This document shows positions 61,450-62,822 of a stretch of 62,822 nucleotides of DNA, one piece after another (position 1 is the stretch's first letter; each line of letters begins with the position of its first letter). Source of the DNA: DATAPE01 sp034667525 (GTDB lineage: Bacteria; Actinomycetota; CADDZG01; WHSQ01); assembly GCA_034667525.1 (NCBI GenBank), contig JAXDJO010000044.1, positions 1-62,822 of the forward strand, given 5' to 3'. Below the pieces are notes generated by a model. That model was not told the origin of the DNA. It ran no database searches and saw only the letters and a list, made by a program, of their open reading frames with translations. The position numbers and the translations under genes are program-made.

Positions 61450-62664
61450 ATGGATCTCCAATTGCGTACCTGCAGCCCGGATGAGCTCAATGCATTCCTC
61501 GAGACGACCGAAGCCGCTTTCGGGGATGAAACGCACGCCGAAGAGCTCGACACCAACCAAAGGATCTTCGAGGCGGATCGCTGTCTCTATGCCGCCGACG
61601 GGGATGCCATGGTTGGCACTACGGGGGCTTTCACGTTCCGCATGAGTATCCCGGGAGGGGATCTCCCCACGGCCGGAGTCACTCTGGTCGGGGTACTACC
61701 CAGCCACCGGCGCAAGGGCATCCTGACCAAGATGATGCAGCACCAGTTGCGCGACATCCACGACCGTGGCGAGCCATTGGCCGCTCTCTGGGCGTCGGAA
61801 GCGACGATCTACGGACGCTATGGGTACGGTGTTGCCACTCTGCAGGGTGGCATCGACATCGAGCGCGACCGCGCCGGTTTCCGGGACGATCCGGGACCGG
61901 TTGGGCAGATGCGCCTGGTCAGCCCCGAGGAAGCCCCCAAGCTCTTCGATCCCATCTACGAGAAGGTTCGCCGAAGGAGGCCGGGGATGTACTCGCGGCA
62001 TGAAGACTTCTGGGCGATCCATGTCCTGGGGGACCATCCGCACAGGCGCCGCGGCGGCGGGCCGCTGTTCTGTGCGATCCACGAGACCTCGGCCGGCGCC
62101 GACGCTTTCGCCACCTACCGGGTCCACCACGATTGGCAGGGAACCCCCCACAGCCGTCTGACCGTGAGGGAGGCTTTGGGAGTCGATGCGCCCGCAACCT
62201 TGGAGATCTGGCGCTTCCTGTTCGGGATCGATCTGATCGAGAGGGTTCAAGCCAGCTCGCTGCCGATCGATCACCCTCTCCACCTGATGCTGCGGGAGCC
62301 GCGTCGTCTGCGTCAAACGCTCGGGGATGGTTTGTGGGTCCGGGTGGTGGACGTCGAACAAGCCCTTCGCGCACGATCATTCGCTGCAGCGGACCGGATC
62401 GTCATCTCGGTGGAGGATCCCGTCTGCCCCTGGAACAGCGGTTCGTGGCTGCTCGATACGACCGGCGCCCACGTCTCCGTGTCTCGAACCGACGGTGCGC
62501 ACGACGTCACCTTGTCCCCTTCGGACCTGGCGGCGATCTACCTCGGAGGGTTCACTCTGGCGCAGCTGGCGAGAGCGGGACGAGTGGAGCCGAGCGATCG
62601 TCTACGGAGGCTCGACGCGATGTTCCGCACCGATGTCGCACCGTACTGCTCGGGAACCTTCTAA
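61450..62664 (+). CDS. Eis-like GNAT N-acetyltransferase
   Basis: About 404 residues, the length of Eis-family acetyltransferases with two GNAT-like lobes and a sterol-carrier-protein-like C-terminus. The acetyl-CoA binding segment is VTLVGVLPSHRRKGILTKMM, followed by ALWASEATIYGRYGYGVAT. The C-terminal FRTDVAPYCSGTF carries the terminal Phe conserved in Eis. Eis acetylates aminoglycosides and other amines; the substrate here is unknown. It lies beside comEA, as eis does in M. tuberculosis. GTG 61444 is an equal alternative start. Confidence 0.87.
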   Translation: MDLQLRTCSPDELNAFLETTEAAFGDETHAEELDTNQRIFEADRCLYAADGDAMVGTTGAFTFRMSIPGGDLPTAGVTLVGVLPSHRRKGILTKMMQHQLRDIHDRGEPLAALWASEATIYGRYGYGVATLQGGIDIERDRAGFRDDPGPVGQMRLVSPEEAPKLFDPIYEKVRRRRPGMYSRHEDFWAIHVLGDHPHRRRGGGPLFCAIHETSAGADAFATYRVHHDWQGTPHSRLTVREALGVDAPATLEIWRFLFGIDLIERVQASSLPIDHPLHLMLREPRRLRQTLGDGLWVRVVDVEQALRARSFAAADRIVISVEDPVCPWNSGSWLLDTTGAHVSVSRTDGAHDVTLSPSDLAAIYLGGFTLAQLARAGRVEPSDRLRRLDAMFRTDVAPYCSGTF

Positions 62665-62778
62665 ACCGGATTTCGTGGTCGCGCAGCCACGCTATGGAGC
62701 CTGTCGCGAAAACCTCTCAAAGGCTCGCGTTTCAGGCGTGGTTCCGGCAGAGTGGACCTAGCCGATAAGGGAGGTCCC

Positions 62779-62822
62779 GTGGCCAAGAACTTCGTTCCAT
62801 GTGATCGAGACCAGCAGCTCCT
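62779..62822 (+). CDS. IS1182-family transposase, N-terminal fragment cut by the window edge
   Basis: GTG 62779 follows GGGAGG by four bases and encodes MAKNFVPCDRDQQLL before the window ends. The KNF.P.DRDQQLL start is characteristic of IS1182-type DDE transposases. Only 15 codons are visible, so integrity cannot be judged. The left end of the element probably lies within 62665-62778, where I cannot define the inverted repeat without its partner. Confidence 0.72.
   Translation, partial: MAKNFVPCDRDQQL

Overview
The window looks like a GC-rich chromosomal stretch from an actinobacterium (Actinomycetota), probably an uncultured lineage. The evidence is a BldD-type regulator with the complete c-di-GMP signature, HrcA with a CIRCE operator ahead of dnaJ, and a DUF1416 gene. 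In addition, the gene order uppS-recO-era-corC-ybeY-phoH-rsmE-dnaJ-hrcA-hemW-lepA-rpsT-holA-comEC-comEA-eis resembles, from memory, the Mycobacterium tuberculosis Rv2361c-Rv2416c region. I recognise no phage, plasmid or CRISPR. The only mobile element is the first 44 bases of an IS1182-type transposase gene at the right edge.

Region 1 (1-5.4 kb) holds a CAU tRNA, a DrrAB-like ABC exporter, the BldD-like regulator, a soluble histidine kinase overlapping its NarL-type response regulator, and a tiny LPFTG surface protein.

Region 2 (5.6-27.6 kb) is a complete Wzx/Wzy-type exopolysaccharide locus. It has a priming phosphoglycosyltransferase, a WecG-type and two GT4 glycosyltransferases, a GDP-mannose 3,5-epimerase-like enzyme, a Wzz/BY-kinase chain-length regulator, a flippase, a polymerase and a DUF4012 membrane protein. 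There are also three different PAPS-dependent sulfotransferases, an ATP-grasp enzyme paired with an unknown protein, and a thymidylate-kinase-like/APH-like kinase pair. A sulfated, possibly phosphorylated, surface polysaccharide is the simplest reading. The priming enzyme is translationally coupled to a response regulator, with a PAS histidine kinase just upstream and a free receiver protein divergent from it (27.6-30.0 kb).

Region 3 (30.1-41.3 kb) is housekeeping: tRNA-Asn, rpoD-dnaG-dgt, a VOC protein, an overlapping ppdK-DUF1416-glyS operon, an MscS-like channel with an unusual tail, and about 830 bp with only two doubtful small ORFs.

Region 4 (41.3-61.4 kb) is a long minus-strand series. 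It includes uppS-recO, a cold-shock-like domain protein, an ABC-2 exporter, era, corC, ybeY, phoH, a HIT protein, a MtaB-type methylthiotransferase, rsmE, dnaJ and hrcA with CIRCE. Upstream of these are a zinc-ribbon protein, a GAF/HD-GYP protein, hemW, lepA, plus-strand rpsT, and a tightly overlapping holA-small ORFs-comEC-comEA block. An Eis-like acetyltransferase and the IS1182 start close the window.

A c-di-GMP thread is plausible: a BldD homologue with an intact ligand motif and an HD-GYP phosphodiesterase candidate share the window with a large polysaccharide locus. The regulatory link itself is inference.
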